Below the pieces are notes generated by a model that ran no database searches, was not told where the DNA came from, and saw only the letters and a program-made list of their open reading frames with translations. Below, piece after piece: positions 26,422 through 35,843 of a stretch of DNA of 64,000 nucleotides. The position numbers and the translations under genes are program-made. Numbering within the stretch: position 1 is the first letter of the stretch; each line of letters begins with the position of its first letter. Origin of the DNA: G963662905 sp963662905 (GTDB taxonomy: Bacteria; Bacteroidota; Bacteroidia; Bacteroidales; WRLA01); the NCBI GenBank assembly GCA_963662905.2, contig CAXXFD010000004.1, positions 124,001-188,000 of the forward strand. Reading direction: 5' to 3'.

Positions 26422-27603
26422 TTGAGCAACATCATTGAACATACAATTAAGGCCACGCTGAGAACAGACAAGGTAATCTGGTTTACCTTTATGTTTTTTG
26501 CAGCATATTCCCTTATGACTGTTTACAGCGCAACAGGCTCCCTGGCTTTTATGCGCTACAACGGGGACATAGCGCATTATCTTGGCAGACAGCTTTTCTT
26601 CCTGGCCACAGGTGTTGTGCTGATCATGGCCGTACAGTTTATCCCTTTCAATTTTTATGGCAAGCTTGCTCAAATCGGTTTATACATCACCATACCCCTG
26701 CTTTTGGTAACGCTTGTGGCGGGCTCTAATATCAATGACGCCAACCGTTGGCTGGTAATTCCCGGAACGGGAGTCAGTTTCCAGACGTCAGACCTGGCCA
26801 AGATTGTGCTCATAATGTACACTGCCCGTATGCTCTCCAAAAAACAGGATGTCATTACAGATTTTCAAAAGGGCTTTCTCCCGGTTTTTGTGCCGGCATT
26901 AATTATCGCCATGCTCATTTTTCCTGCAAACTTTTCCACAGCATTAATGCTTATGTGCATTACTGTTGTAATGATGTTTATCGGACGAGTAAGCATGCGC
27001 CATATTATGGGACTTATCGGCAGCGGAATTATCATCATTGTTTTGGCATTGTCCATTGGCCGCTTTTTCCCGCAATTGCTGCCCCGCGCCGAAACATGGG
27101 TCAATCGTATTGAAAGTTTTACCAGCGATAATGCGGACGACCAGGCGGAAAATTACCAGGTCGTACAATCAAAAATAGCTGTTGCTTCGGGTGGAATTGC
27201 AGGCAAAGGCCCCGGTAACAGCACGCAACGGAATTTTCTACCCCACCCCTATTCCGATTTTATTTTCGCAATAATTGTTGAGGAATACGGCCTGCTGCTG
27301 GGAGCCATACCCGTAATCGTATTATACATCATCTTTTTGTTCCGGGGCATTAAAATCGCATCGCGCAGCCAATCTAAATTCGGGGCGCTACTTGCTATTG
27401 GCATCAGCTTCAGCATTGCCTTTCAAGCATTTATAAACATGGCTGTTGCCGTTCATTTATTCCCGGTTACCGGACAAACCCTGCCCCTGATCAGTATGGG
27501 CGGCACTTCACTGCTGATTACCAGCATTCAAATCGGCTTATTACTAGCCGTAAGCTTAAACAACGACCGTGCAGAAAAGAAATTAAAAACAGTAAAGGCA
27601 TAA
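26422..27603 (+). CDS. ftsW: SEDS peptidoglycan polymerase FtsW
   Basis: 393-residue SEDS-family membrane protein with about ten predicted helices; polymerises lipid II at the septum together with FtsI. Conserved segments include the first helix FAAYSLMTVYSATGS, the loop GNSTQRNFLPHPYSDFIFA with EEYGLL (family-defining), and VTGQTLPLISMGGTSLL near the C-terminus. Likely start is the TTG at 26422 (MSNIIEHTIKATL); no ATG precedes the first helix in frame. Placed between murD and murG as in other Bacteroidota. Confidence 0.94.
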   Translation: MSNIIEHTIKATLRTDKVIWFTFMFFAAYSLMTVYSATGSLAFMRYNGDIAHYLGRQLFFLATGVVLIMAVQFIPFNFYGKLAQIGLYITIPLLLVTLVAGSNINDANRWLVIPGTGVSFQTSDLAKIVLIMYTARMLSKKQDVITDFQKGFLPVFVPALIIAMLIFPANFSTALMLMCITVVMMFIGRVSMRHIMGLIGSGIIIIVLALSIGRFFPQLLPRAETWVNRIESFTSDNADDQAENYQVVQSKIAVASGGIAGKGPGNSTQRNFLPHPYSDFIFAIIVEEYGLLLGAIPVIVLYIIFLFRGIKIASRSQSKFGALLAIGISFSIAFQAFINMAVAVHLFPVTGQTLPLISMGGTSLLITSIQIGLLLAVSLNNDRAEKKLKTVKA

Positions 27604-27604
27604 A

Positions 27605-28735
27605 ATGGAAGGAAAAGAAAATATAAGGATCATTATCAGCGGAGGAGGAACCGGAGGGCATATTTTCCCGGCCATTGCAATTGCCAATGCCATTAAAAGG
27701 CAAAAACCTGATGCCCAAATACTTTTCATTGGCGCAGAAGGCAAAATGGAAATGGAAAAAGTCCCCGAAGCTGGCTATCCCATTGAAGGTCTTTGGATCA
27801 GTGGTTTCCAAAGAAGCCTGAGCCTCAAAAACCTTTCCTTTCCTTTTAAGCTGATTGCAAGCCTGCGAAAAGCAAAAAAAATCATGAAGCAGTTTAAACC
27901 TGATGCTGTTATTGGCGTAGGCGGATATGCCAGCGGCCCCAGCCTGAGAGCTGCCGGAAAAAGAAAAATACCAACGCTGCTTCAGGAACAAAACTCATTT
28001 CCCGGAGTAACCAACCGCATCCTTGCCAAAAAAGCCGGTACAATTTGCGTGGCTTATCACGGCCTGGATAAATTTTTCCCAAAGGACAAAATTGTTTATA
28101 CAGGCAACCCCATCCGCAGGGATGTAGTAGAAATCGCAGGCAAAAACGAAGAAGCCTACGACTTTTTCGGGCTGGAAGCGCATCGCAAAACCCTGCTCAT
28201 TGTCGGAGGAAGCCAGGGCGCTTTGGCCATCAACAAAGCCATAAAGAAAAACCTGGTCATGCTTTCCGAAGCCGGAATGCAGATCATCTGGCAAACCGGA
28301 AAACCATATCTTCAGGAAGCATTGGACGCGATCGATAAAAAAGGGCTCAAAAACATCAAGCCACTGGCTTTTATCCAACGTATGGACCTGGCCTATGCCG
28401 CTGCGGATTTGGTGATCAGCCGTGCCGGAGCTATAGCCATTTCGGAGCTTTGCGCCACCGGAAAGCCCAGCATTTTTGTGCCCCTGCCCACAGCGGCAGA
28501 AGATCATCAGACCAAAAACGCCAAAGCACTTGTTGATCAAAATGCAGCCGTTTTGGTAAGCAATTCCGAAGCTGAAGAAAAACTGGGCAAAGTGGTCGTC
28601 GGGCTGATGGAGAACAACCTGCAGCGCCAGCAATTATCTGCCAACATCGCCCGTAACGGCATACTTGATGCAGACGACCGGATTGCACAGGAAGTTTTTA
28701 AACTAACAGAACAAAAAAGAGCAAAAAGAAAATGA
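27605..28735 (+). CDS. murG: UDP-GlcNAc:lipid I N-acetylglucosaminyltransferase
   Basis: 376-residue GT-B glycosyltransferase making lipid II. G-loop 1 ISGGGTGGHIFPAIAIA, second glycine loop GVGGYASGPSL, HEQN-like LLQEQNSFPGVTNR, GGSQGALAIN, and the donor-binding VISRAGAIAISELCATGKPSIFVPLP with EDHQTKNA. Complete. One base after ftsW; overlaps murC by 4 bp. Confidence 0.96.
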   Translation: MEGKENIRIIISGGGTGGHIFPAIAIANAIKRQKPDAQILFIGAEGKMEMEKVPEAGYPIEGLWISGFQRSLSLKNLSFPFKLIASLRKAKKIMKQFKPDAVIGVGGYASGPSLRAAGKRKIPTLLQEQNSFPGVTNRILAKKAGTICVAYHGLDKFFPKDKIVYTGNPIRRDVVEIAGKNEEAYDFFGLEAHRKTLLIVGGSQGALAINKAIKKNLVMLSEAGMQIIWQTGKPYLQEALDAIDKKGLKNIKPLAFIQRMDLAYAAADLVISRAGAIAISELCATGKPSIFVPLPTAAEDHQTKNAKALVDQNAAVLVSNSEAEEKLGKVVVGLMENNLQRQQLSANIARNGILDADDRIAQEVFKLTEQKRAKRK

Positions 28736-30099
28736 GCCTGAATGCGTCACATATCTATTTCATTGGCATCGGCGGCATAGGCATGAGTGCACTGGCAAGG
28801 TATTTCAAGGCCAAAAATGCGCATGTTTGTGGATACGACCGCAGTCCGTCGCATGTTACGCAGGCGCTTGAGCAGGAAGGCATCGAAATAACTTACGACG
28901 ACAATCCCGAAGATTGCCCCTGGCCCATTGAACTGGCAATTTATACGCCGGCCATTCCTGCCGACAATAAAATCCTGAATTATTTCCGCAATGATGAGGA
29001 AACTCAATTACTGAAACGCAGTGAGGTTTTGGCGCAAATTGCCAATGCAGGGAACTGCATCGCGGTAGCCGGAACGCACGGAAAAACGACAACAAGCAGC
29101 ATGCTGGCGCACATTTTTATGAATTCAGCCTCCGGATGCACTGCTTTTATCGGCGGAATCAGCAATAATTACAAAGGAAATTACATCCATTCCGGGGAAA
29201 ACAGCAACAATATTATTGTTGAAGCAGACGAATACGACCGTTCGTTCCTGCGCCTGCTACCTCATTCAGCACTGATTACCTCCACGGATGCCGATCATCT
29301 CGACATTTACAACAGCCACGAAGAACTGCTCAAAGCTTTCAATGAATTTGCAAACAAAATAAAGGATGATGGCTTTTTGCTCGTAAAACACGGGCTGCAA
29401 GTCAAAGGAAGTACGAGAAGGTTCACATACCATCCATCAAATTCTGAGGCGGATTTCAGCATAAGCCACTACCGGATTGACAAAGACGGTTATTACGAAT
29501 TTGATATAAAATGTCCGGACTGCACGCTCAAAGCGATGCGCATGAAAGCGATGGGCAAAATCAATCTGGAGAATGCGCTGGGCGCTGTTGCCATGGCACG
29601 TTTAAATGGCATTGAAGAAAGCGCAATCCGCAGAGCGATGGAAAGCTATGCCGGGGTTTACCGGCGCTTTGACTATCGCATCCAAAGCCCGGAGCTTGTT
29701 TTAATTGATGATTATGCACATCATCCCGAAGAGCTGGCCGCCCTGCTCGAAAGTGTGGACGAAATTTATCCCGGTAAAAAGATTTGCTGTGTTTTCCAGC
29801 CCCATCTTTACAGCCGCACACGGGATTTCGCCGATGGTTTTGCTAAAACACTGGCGCAATGCGATAACTGCATTTTGCTCGACATTTATCCGGCCCGGGA
29901 AAAACCCATTGAAGGAGTCAGCGCGCAAATGATACTGGACAGGATGCCGGAAATGAAGAAACAGATTTGCAGCAAGGAAATGCTGGCGGATTTTCTGGCT
30001 GGACAGGAAGAAGAAATTTTTATTCTGGCAGGAGCCGGAGATATTGATAAACTCACAAAAAAAGTTGAACAGGAACTTATAAAGAAAGTGAAAATTTGA
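28732..30099 (+). CDS. murC: UDP-MurNAc:L-alanine ligase
   Basis: 455-residue first Mur ligase. Opening FIGIGGIGMSALARYF, ATP loop VAGTHGKTTTSSMLAH, VEADEYDRSFLRL, TSTDADHLDIYNS, and DDYAHHPEELAALL with FQPHLYSRTRDF. Length standard. Overlaps murG upstream and ftsQ downstream by 4 bp each. Confidence 0.96.
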   Translation: MSLNASHIYFIGIGGIGMSALARYFKAKNAHVCGYDRSPSHVTQALEQEGIEITYDDNPEDCPWPIELAIYTPAIPADNKILNYFRNDEETQLLKRSEVLAQIANAGNCIAVAGTHGKTTTSSMLAHIFMNSASGCTAFIGGISNNYKGNYIHSGENSNNIIVEADEYDRSFLRLLPHSALITSTDADHLDIYNSHEELLKAFNEFANKIKDDGFLLVKHGLQVKGSTRRFTYHPSNSEADFSISHYRIDKDGYYEFDIKCPDCTLKAMRMKAMGKINLENALGAVAMARLNGIEESAIRRAMESYAGVYRRFDYRIQSPELVLIDDYAHHPEELAALLESVDEIYPGKKICCVFQPHLYSRTRDFADGFAKTLAQCDNCILLDIYPAREKPIEGVSAQMILDRMPEMKKQICSKEMLADFLAGQEEEIFILAGAGDIDKLTKKVEQELIKKVKI

Positions 30100-30839
30100 A
30101 GTTTAAAAAAGTCATAGGGATTATAGCGTTGGTTTTGTGTGCAGCAGGGCTACTGGTTATCAGTGGTTTTGCAGGGATGAAGCACAATAAAACCGAATGT
30201 TCTGCTGTGGATATCAAAATCATCTATCCGGGAACCGATAGTCTTTTAACGCCCAATGACATCCTGGCCATGCTGTCAAACAATCCGGACAGCCTGATAA
30301 ATATTTCCAATGACGAAATCGACTGCAAAAAAATTGAGGAAAATATTTTGAAGAATCCCTGCGTAGAAGAATGCCATGTTTACACCAGCATCACAGGCAA
30401 ACTCCATTTGGAGGCCCGGCAAAAGGAAGCCGTGCTGCATGTATTTCCTTTGGGCAGCAAGGATTTCTATCTCGGGCGCAATGGCAGCCGCATTCCTTCA
30501 CAAAGCGGAAAAGCCGTCCGGAATATTATTGCCAGCGGCCATTTCAAAGAAACGGACACATCAACGCTCAACAAACTACTGGAAATCAACCAATATCTGG
30601 AGCAATCGCCCCTATTGGGCAAAATGATTTCACAACTTTTTGTTGAGAATAACGGAACCTTGGTCATGATTCCCATTTTAGGCCAGCAGGAGATTGAGCT
30701 GGGCAAGATGGAGCAATCAGAAAAAAAGCTAAAGAAACTGGAGCGTTTTTACAGTCAGGGGCCGGGCAACGACCAATGGTCTAAATACAAAAAGATCAAT
30801 CTTGAAATTGAAAATCAAATTGTGTGCACAAAAAGATAA
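30096..30839 (+). CDS. ftsQ: Cell division protein FtsQ
   Basis: 247-residue bitopic divisome protein. TM helix near residues 5-25 (VIGIIALVLCAAGLLVISG), a POTRA-like region (IKIIYPGTDSLLTPNDILAML, then KIEENILKNPCVEECHVY) and a beta domain. The start is a TTG overlapping the murC stop. Sequence conservation of FtsQ is low; the name rests on topology, the POTRA-like segment and position between murC and ftsA. It scaffolds FtsL/FtsB-DivIC to the division site. Confidence 0.85.
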   Translation: MKFKKVIGIIALVLCAAGLLVISGFAGMKHNKTECSAVDIKIIYPGTDSLLTPNDILAMLSNNPDSLINISNDEIDCKKIEENILKNPCVEECHVYTSITGKLHLEARQKEAVLHVFPLGSKDFYLGRNGSRIPSQSGKAVRNIIASGHFKETDTSTLNKLLEINQYLEQSPLLGKMISQLFVENNGTLVMIPILGQQEIELGKMEQSEKKLKKLERFYSQGPGNDQWSKYKKINLEIENQIVCTKR

Positions 30840-30842
30840 GCT

Positions 30843-32156
30843 ATGGATCCATCAAATGTTTTTATTGTCGGACTCGACATCGGTACTACAAAAATAGCCG
30901 CCATTGTGGGGCAAAGGGCAGAACACGGTAAACTGTCCATTCTGGGATATGGCAAAGCAGAATCCATTGGTGTAAAAAGAGGCGTTGTTTCCAATATTGA
31001 GAACACGGTTGAATCGATAAAACGCGCAATAGAGGAAGCAGAGCAAAAATGCGGGGAAAAAATAAAATACGTGAATGTAGGCATTGCAGGCCAGCATATC
31101 AAAAGCCTGCAGCATCGCGGCAGCAAAATCCGCAAAAACAGCGACGAAGCCATTAGCCGTGCCGATGTGGACGAGCTCATTAATAATATGTACAACCTGA
31201 ATGTCAATCCCGGCGAACAGGTCATTGACGTTATTGCCCAGGAGTATATCATTGATGGCGAGCAAGGCATAAAAGAACCTATCGGGATGCTGGGCACATC
31301 GCTGGAAGCCAATTTTCACATCATCACAGCGCAAACCGCAGCAGCCAAAAACATATATACCTGCGTTAAAAAAGCCGGGCTGGAAGTTGTTGACCTGATC
31401 CTGGAACCCATCGCATCGGCAAAATCCGTGCTCAGTGAAGAAGAGAAAGAAGCCGGTGTGGCGCTGGTAGATATTGGTGGCGGCACTACCGATATTGCCA
31501 TTTTCCATGATAATATCATCCGTCATACGGCCGTCATCCCGTTTGGTGGCGACATCATCACCGAAGATGTGAAGGAAGGCTGCACTATCATTAAAAAACA
31601 TGCCGAAGAATTAAAAGTAAAATTTGGCAGTGCATTGGCGCAGGAAAACAGTGATGGCGAAATTGTGGCCATTCCCGGTTTGCGTGGACGCCCGCCCAAA
31701 GAGATTACTTTGCGCAATCTGGCACATATCATCCAGGCGCGCATGGAAGAAATCATTGATTATGTAAACTACGAAATCAAAAACTCCGGCTTCGAGAAAA
31801 AGCTGATTGCCGGCATCGTGCTCACCGGTGGCGGAGCCATGCTCAAGCACATTTCACAGCTTACCGAGTTCGTTACAGGAATGGACGTGCGGATCGGATA
31901 CCCGAACGAACATTTAGCCCCGGATGTTGAAGAAGAAATGGCCAGTCCGCTTTATGCTACAGGTATTGGCCTGGTAATAGAAGGTCTGGAGCGTTACGAA
32001 TCTGAAATGGAAAAACGCAAAAAGCAGGAAGAAAAAGACAAATCGGCCAACATCCGTCCCGAAGAAGAAAAGAAAGAAGCTGCAACCAAACAAAAAAAGA
32101 AAAAAGGAGGCATTTTTGACCGCTTGCAGAAATGGCTGGACGACGAACCCGAATAG
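30843..32156 (+). CDS. ftsA: Cell division protein FtsA
   Basis: 437-residue actin-like membrane tether for FtsZ. Phosphate 1 loop VGLDIGTTKIAAIVG, SHS2/1C subdomain, VDIGGGTTDIAIFHD (phosphate 2), and VLTGGGAMLKHI (adenosine motif). A lysine-rich linker (KQKKKKGGIF) precedes a C-terminal amphipathic helix, FDRLQKWLDD, that would bind the membrane. Three bases after ftsQ. Confidence 0.95.
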   Translation: MDPSNVFIVGLDIGTTKIAAIVGQRAEHGKLSILGYGKAESIGVKRGVVSNIENTVESIKRAIEEAEQKCGEKIKYVNVGIAGQHIKSLQHRGSKIRKNSDEAISRADVDELINNMYNLNVNPGEQVIDVIAQEYIIDGEQGIKEPIGMLGTSLEANFHIITAQTAAAKNIYTCVKKAGLEVVDLILEPIASAKSVLSEEEKEAGVALVDIGGGTTDIAIFHDNIIRHTAVIPFGGDIITEDVKEGCTIIKKHAEELKVKFGSALAQENSDGEIVAIPGLRGRPPKEITLRNLAHIIQARMEEIIDYVNYEIKNSGFEKKLIAGIVLTGGGAMLKHISQLTEFVTGMDVRIGYPNEHLAPDVEEEMASPLYATGIGLVIEGLERYESEMEKRKKQEEKDKSANIRPEEEKKEAATKQKKKKGGIFDRLQKWLDDEPE

Positions 32157-32246
32157 CTCATTAAATCAACAATTTAATGTTGATAAATCATAAAAATTAA
32201 CACACATTCAATAAGATAACTGAATAATTTTAAGGAGAGAAAAACA

Positions 32247-33749
32247 ATGACAGATATGTTAGAATTTGACTTACCGAAAGCGCAATCAAACATCATCAAG
32301 GTTGTTGGTGTTGGTGGAGGTGGCAACAATGCCGTGAACCATATGTTTAAGCAAGGCATCAAGGACGTTGATTTTATTAATTGCAACACTGATGCCCAGG
32401 TACTTGAAGACAGCCCCGTACCGGTTAAAATACAGTTGGGCGACACCGGTTTGGGAGCCGGTGCAAAACCCGAAGTTGGCAAAGCTTCCGCGGAACAATC
32501 CATCGAAAATTTAAAGGAAATCCTTGACACAAATACGCAAATGGTCTTCATCACTGCCGGTATGGGCGGTGGTACAGGAACAGGTGCAGCGCCCGTTATT
32601 GCCGAAGTGGCACGCGAAATGGGCATCCTCAGCGTAGGCATCGTAACATTTCCTTTTAGTTTTGAAGGCCGCAGAAGGTTCCGTCAGGCCGAAAAAGGAA
32701 TCGAAGAGCTTAAAAAATATGTGGACACTTTGCTGATCATCAATAACGATAAGCTCCGCGAACTTTATGGCAACCTCAAAATGAAGGAAGCTTTGCACAA
32801 AGCGGATGATGTATTGACGACTGCAGCAAAAGGTATTGCAGAAATCATCACCGTAAAAGGCTACATCAATGTGGATTTTGAAGATGTAAAAACCGTTATG
32901 AAAGACAGCGGCACAGCCATAATGGGAAGCGGAATCGGTGAAGGCGAAAACCGCGCCGTGGATGCTGTTGAAATGGCGCTCAACTCACCATTGCTCAACG
33001 ATAACGATATCCGCGGGGCCAAAAACTTATTGCTCTATATTGCTTCAGGCTCCGAAGAAGTTACCATGGACGAAATTTCCGAGATAACAGATTATATCCA
33101 GGACCGCACCGGTGATGAATCAGATGTAATCTGGGGCAACGGAACAGACGACAGCCTGGGCGAAAAAATTACCATTACGCTGATTGCCACAGGTTTTGAC
33201 AATAAAAACAAAGCTATTTCTGTGGAAGCGAAGAAAGAAGAACCGGGTAAAAAGATATATACCCTCGGCCAGAAAGAAAAGGAAACACCTGCAGCAAGTG
33301 AGCCTTTCAATAAGCCCACACCAAAGGTTGAACCGAAAGAAGAAATCTCAGAAATTACGCTCATCAGGACAAGCAAAACAGATGCAGCGCCACAGGCAAG
33401 CATTGAGAGCCCTGAAATCAAAACAAAACCGGCCATTAAACCCGATGAGCCAAAAGCTGCTTATCATGTAGCTCCTTCACCAAATCCGGAAACGGAAAAT
33501 GAAGAGCTGGAAGAAATGCGCCGCAGACAGGAAGAACGCAGGCAAAGGCTCATGGGCAAAAGCATGCAGCTGACGCCCGACCGTGTTGCCGACATGGAGG
33601 TCAAACCCGCATACGCGCGCCGCAATGTGCAACTGGATGACACGCCCGCTTCTGCAGATTCGCAGGTAGCACGCTACAGCCTGGAAGATGGCGATAAAGG
33701 CCCTGAAATTAAGAGGAATAACTCATTTTTATATGATAATGTTGATTAG
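32247..33749 (+). CDS. ftsZ: Cell division GTPase FtsZ
   Basis: 500-residue tubulin homologue that forms the Z ring. GTP-binding GVGGGGNNAVNHMF, tubulin signature GGMGGGTGTGAAPVIAE, the T7 loop region NVDFEDVKTVM. A long low-complexity linker (about 325-470, rich in K/E/P) and a short C-terminal tail follow, giving a protein longer than the about 385 residues of E. coli, as is usual in Bacteroidota. A 90-bp gap precedes it, the largest inside the operon; an internal promoter is possible but none is clear. Confidence 0.97.
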   Translation: MTDMLEFDLPKAQSNIIKVVGVGGGGNNAVNHMFKQGIKDVDFINCNTDAQVLEDSPVPVKIQLGDTGLGAGAKPEVGKASAEQSIENLKEILDTNTQMVFITAGMGGGTGTGAAPVIAEVAREMGILSVGIVTFPFSFEGRRRFRQAEKGIEELKKYVDTLLIINNDKLRELYGNLKMKEALHKADDVLTTAAKGIAEIITVKGYINVDFEDVKTVMKDSGTAIMGSGIGEGENRAVDAVEMALNSPLLNDNDIRGAKNLLLYIASGSEEVTMDEISEITDYIQDRTGDESDVIWGNGTDDSLGEKITITLIATGFDNKNKAISVEAKKEEPGKKIYTLGQKEKETPAASEPFNKPTPKVEPKEEISEITLIRTSKTDAAPQASIESPEIKTKPAIKPDEPKAAYHVAPSPNPETENEELEEMRRRQEERRQRLMGKSMQLTPDRVADMEVKPAYARRNVQLDDTPASADSQVARYSLEDGDKGPEIKRNNSFLYDNVD

Positions 33750-33763
33750 ATAAAATCACAACA

Positions 33764-34219
33764 ATGGGATTAGCTGAAAAAATAAATGAAGATATGAAGT
33801 CCGCAATGCGGGCAAAAGACAAAAGAAAACTGGAAGCCCTGCGCGCCATTAAAGCGGCTTTGCTCTTACTGAAAACCGGAAAAGACACCAGTGGTGGCGA
33901 AATTCCCGAAAGCGTGGAAATCCAATCGCTGCAAAAACTGGTGAAGCAGCGCAAAGAATCTGCCGGCATCTATCGTGAAAACAATAAACCCGAGCTTGCC
34001 GAAGAAGAAGAATTTCAGGCAGAAGTAATTTCGGCATATCTACCCGAGCAAATGAGCGAAGAAGATATCCGCAAAGTTGTGGAAGAAGTTATTCAGGAAG
34101 TGGGCGCACAAAGCATGAAAGACATGGGCCGCGTGATGGGCACAACAAGTAAGAAACTGGCCGGAAAGGCCGATAATAAGATAATATCTGTTATTGTTAA
34201 GCAGCTACTGGGAAATTAA
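33764..34219 (+). CDS. GatB/YqeY domain protein
   Basis: 151-residue YqeY-type protein, homologous to the C-terminal domain of GatB, which recognises tRNA in the amidotransferase. Opening LAEKINEDMKSAMRAKDKRKLEALRAIKAA, KQRKESAGIYRENNKPELAEEEEFQAEVI, YLPEQMSEEDI and a C-terminal MKDMGRVMGTTSKKLAGKAD are canonical (each quoted only in part). Cellular role unclear; possibly tRNA-linked. Last gene of the dcw transcript, followed directly by a terminator. Confidence 0.92.
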   Translation: MGLAEKINEDMKSAMRAKDKRKLEALRAIKAALLLLKTGKDTSGGEIPESVEIQSLQKLVKQRKESAGIYRENNKPELAEEEEFQAEVISAYLPEQMSEEDIRKVVEEVIQEVGAQSMKDMGRVMGTTSKKLAGKADNKIISVIVKQLLGN

Positions 34220-34240
34220 CCGGTTAGCTTTGAATGTGTG

Positions 34241-34263
34241 AAAGCCGGTGCATGCCGGCTTTT
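34241..34263 (+). terminator. dcw operon terminator
   Basis: 8-bp stem AAAGCCGG / CCGGCTTT with a 6-nt loop (TGCATG), followed by a T run. It lies 21 bp after the yqeY stop and before the ATG chosen for the HD-domain gene, which argues against the longer in-frame start at 34238 that would place the hairpin inside that gene. Confidence 0.8.
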
Positions 34264-34279
34264 TGCACATCCTCCAAAA

Positions 34280-34837
34280 ATGAAACGGATGAAAAGGGAA
34301 AAGGCGATAGAATTACTGCACAAGCACATTAAAGCGGAAAGCATGATCCGCCACAGCCTGGCATCAGAAGCCGTAATGCGTGCCCTGGCCGAACGCCTGA
34401 ACGAGAATGTGGAATTGTGGGGGCTGGCCGGCTTGCTCCACGATATTGACGTGGAAGAAACACATGCCGATCCCAAAACACATGGCCCGGCAGCAAAGGA
34501 AATACTTGCGGAAGCCGGTGCCGGTCAGGAAGTTATCGATGCCATCATACACCATAATGAAATGGCCGAAGGAATCAGCCCAAGAACAAGCCGTTTTCAG
34601 CATGCACTGGCAGCAGGAGAAACAATTACAGGCTTAATTTCCGCTACTGCGCTGGTTTATCCCGATAAACAAATTGGTTCGGTGAAAACCAAATCCATTC
34701 TTAAACGGATGAAAGAAAAAAAATTCGCAGCTTCCGTAAAACGGGAAAACATTATGGAATGTGAAAAACTCGGGCTGACAATTCAAGAATTTGCCGAACT
34801 TGCTTTAAATGCGATGAAAAATATGCCACAAGATTAA
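34280..34837 (+). CDS. HD-domain (HDIG-type) hydrolase-like protein
   Basis: 185-residue protein of the HD superfamily (metal-dependent phosphohydrolases). Metal-binding residues visible: H in KAESMIRHSLASE, the HD pair in LAGLLHDIDVEETH, then AIIHHNEM and a later D in VYPDKQ. Short members with this pattern are annotated as HDIG-domain hydrolases of unknown substrate. ATG 34280 or 34289 chosen, after the terminator hairpin. Followed 9 bp downstream by a DivIC-like gene, so probably co-transcribed with it. Confidence 0.8.
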   Translation: MKRMKREKAIELLHKHIKAESMIRHSLASEAVMRALAERLNENVELWGLAGLLHDIDVEETHADPKTHGPAAKEILAEAGAGQEVIDAIIHHNEMAEGISPRTSRFQHALAAGETITGLISATALVYPDKQIGSVKTKSILKRMKEKKFAASVKRENIMECEKLGLTIQEFAELALNAMKNMPQD

Positions 34838-34846
34838 ATTGAAACC

Positions 34847-35176
34847 ATGAACAAACAGCTCAAAAAAATACATCGCATCCGCAAAACATTGCCGCCTTTA
34901 CTGCAAAAACCGCTTTTTTATATACTGTTGTTTTTTATCGTCTGGATGATGTTTTTTGATACCAACGACATGATTTCACAATACAAAATCCGGCGCACGC
35001 TCAAACAACTTCAGGCCGAAAAAGAATACTATATCCGGGAAACCGAAAAAAACCAAAAGGAAATAGACCGCCTGATGAACAATCCGGCTGAACTCGAAGA
35101 ATACGCCCGCAGCCGTTACCTGATGAAACGCGATAATGAAGATATCTATCTGATTCTTAATAAGGAAGATTTATAG
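34847..35176 (+). CDS. Septum formation initiator, FtsB/DivIC-like
   Basis: 109-residue bitopic coiled-coil protein. A basic N-terminus, one TM helix (about 24-40, PLFYILLFFIVWMMFF), and a coiled coil (LKQLQAEKEYYIRETEKNQ) ending in the family segment EEYARSRYLMKRDNEDIYLI. Such proteins complex with FtsL and FtsQ in the divisome. It sits just beyond the dcw cluster, consistent with a division role. Confidence 0.88.
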   Translation: MNKQLKKIHRIRKTLPPLLQKPLFYILLFFIVWMMFFDTNDMISQYKIRRTLKQLQAEKEYYIRETEKNQKEIDRLMNNPAELEEYARSRYLMKRDNEDIYLILNKEDL

Positions 35177-35346
35177 AAGTTTTTTTTCTCCATAGAATAA
35201 GATTTCCACAAAAAATACTTTACCACTGAGACGCGGAGGCGCAGAGAGATACTGCAATGCAGAACTGATATAATTATGCCAAAGCCCCACAAAATAGGCT
35301 GTGTATGGTATCAGATCTTGACAAAACGTACATTTGAATTATTGCA

Positions 35347-35649
35347 AACAAAAGCCTTTCGGCTGAAAAAGGCGTGTTTTCCTGGATATTGGATAGTTTT
35401 TCAAAAGCTGCAAAAAAATCTTCGAACGTCAAGAACCACCAATTCTGGAGGCACGACAATAAACCGATTGAATTATGGAGCAATAAAGTGATTTCGCAAA
35501 AAATCAGGTACATTCACCAAAATCCTGTCAAAGAGGGTCTGGTGTTTTATCCTGAGGATTATTTGTACAGCAGTGCATTGGATTATGCAGGAAAAAAGGG
35601 ATACTCGAAGATGTTATTGTGGTTGACATTTAAGCAGTACCGCGCGTGA
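35347..35649 (+). pseudogene. REP-associated tyrosine transposase (RAYT), C-terminal remnant
   Basis: The open frame reads VFSWILDSFSKAAKKSS, then HQFWRHDNKPIELW, IRYIHQNPVKEGLV and YPEDYLYSSALDYAG, the characteristic C-terminal half of Bacteroidota RAYT (IS200-like) transposases. The N-terminal half with the HUH motif and catalytic Tyr is missing; upstream sequence (35177-35346) is not recognisable, apart from a stretch (35223-35248) resembling common intergenic debris. The stop codon is embedded in the REP-like hairpin at 35638-35663. Non-functional. Confidence 0.75.
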
Positions 35650-35663
35650 GGACACGCGCGGTA
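35638..35663. repeat. REP-like perfect hairpin at the RAYT stop
   Basis: TACCGCGCGTG-AGGA-CACGCGCGGTA: 11-bp perfect stem with a 4-nt loop, containing the TGA stop of the RAYT fragment. Such GC-rich hairpins flank RAYT genes and are the structures these transposases act on. Confidence 0.7.
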
Positions 35664-35703
35664 GCTGGGGGATTATCTTTAATTATACTACAAAGATAAT
35701 TCA

Positions 35704-35743
35704 AATTCCTCAAAAATGTGTATTTACCCAGGTTTGAGGAATT
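35704..35743. repeat. Inverted repeat between RAYT remnant and IS
   Basis: AATTCCTCAAA (35704-35714) and TTTGAGGAATT (35733-35743) are perfect inverted arms with an 18-nt loop. The surrounding 35664-35798 has no recognisable gene. A short reverse-strand frame across the restored IS target site (reading MGGLEKNMGFLERL after removing the IS) is not recognised. Confidence 0.5.
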
Positions 35744-35843
35744 GTTTCCATGATCTGCCGTTTTTGTTTGATGCCGCATAACGGCAGCCTTTCTAAAAGT
35801 AAGCCTACGGCGAACAGCATCTTGCATATAACCGGATAATGTT

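Noticed and set aside
35223..35248. CACTGAGACGCGGAGGCGCAGAG, a phrase that looks like a common intergenic repeat
   Set aside because: Only one copy in the window, so a repeat cannot be shown here.
35274..35513. Short ORFs on both strands around the RAYT remnant
   Set aside because: They overlap the clearer RAYT frame and show no family resemblance.
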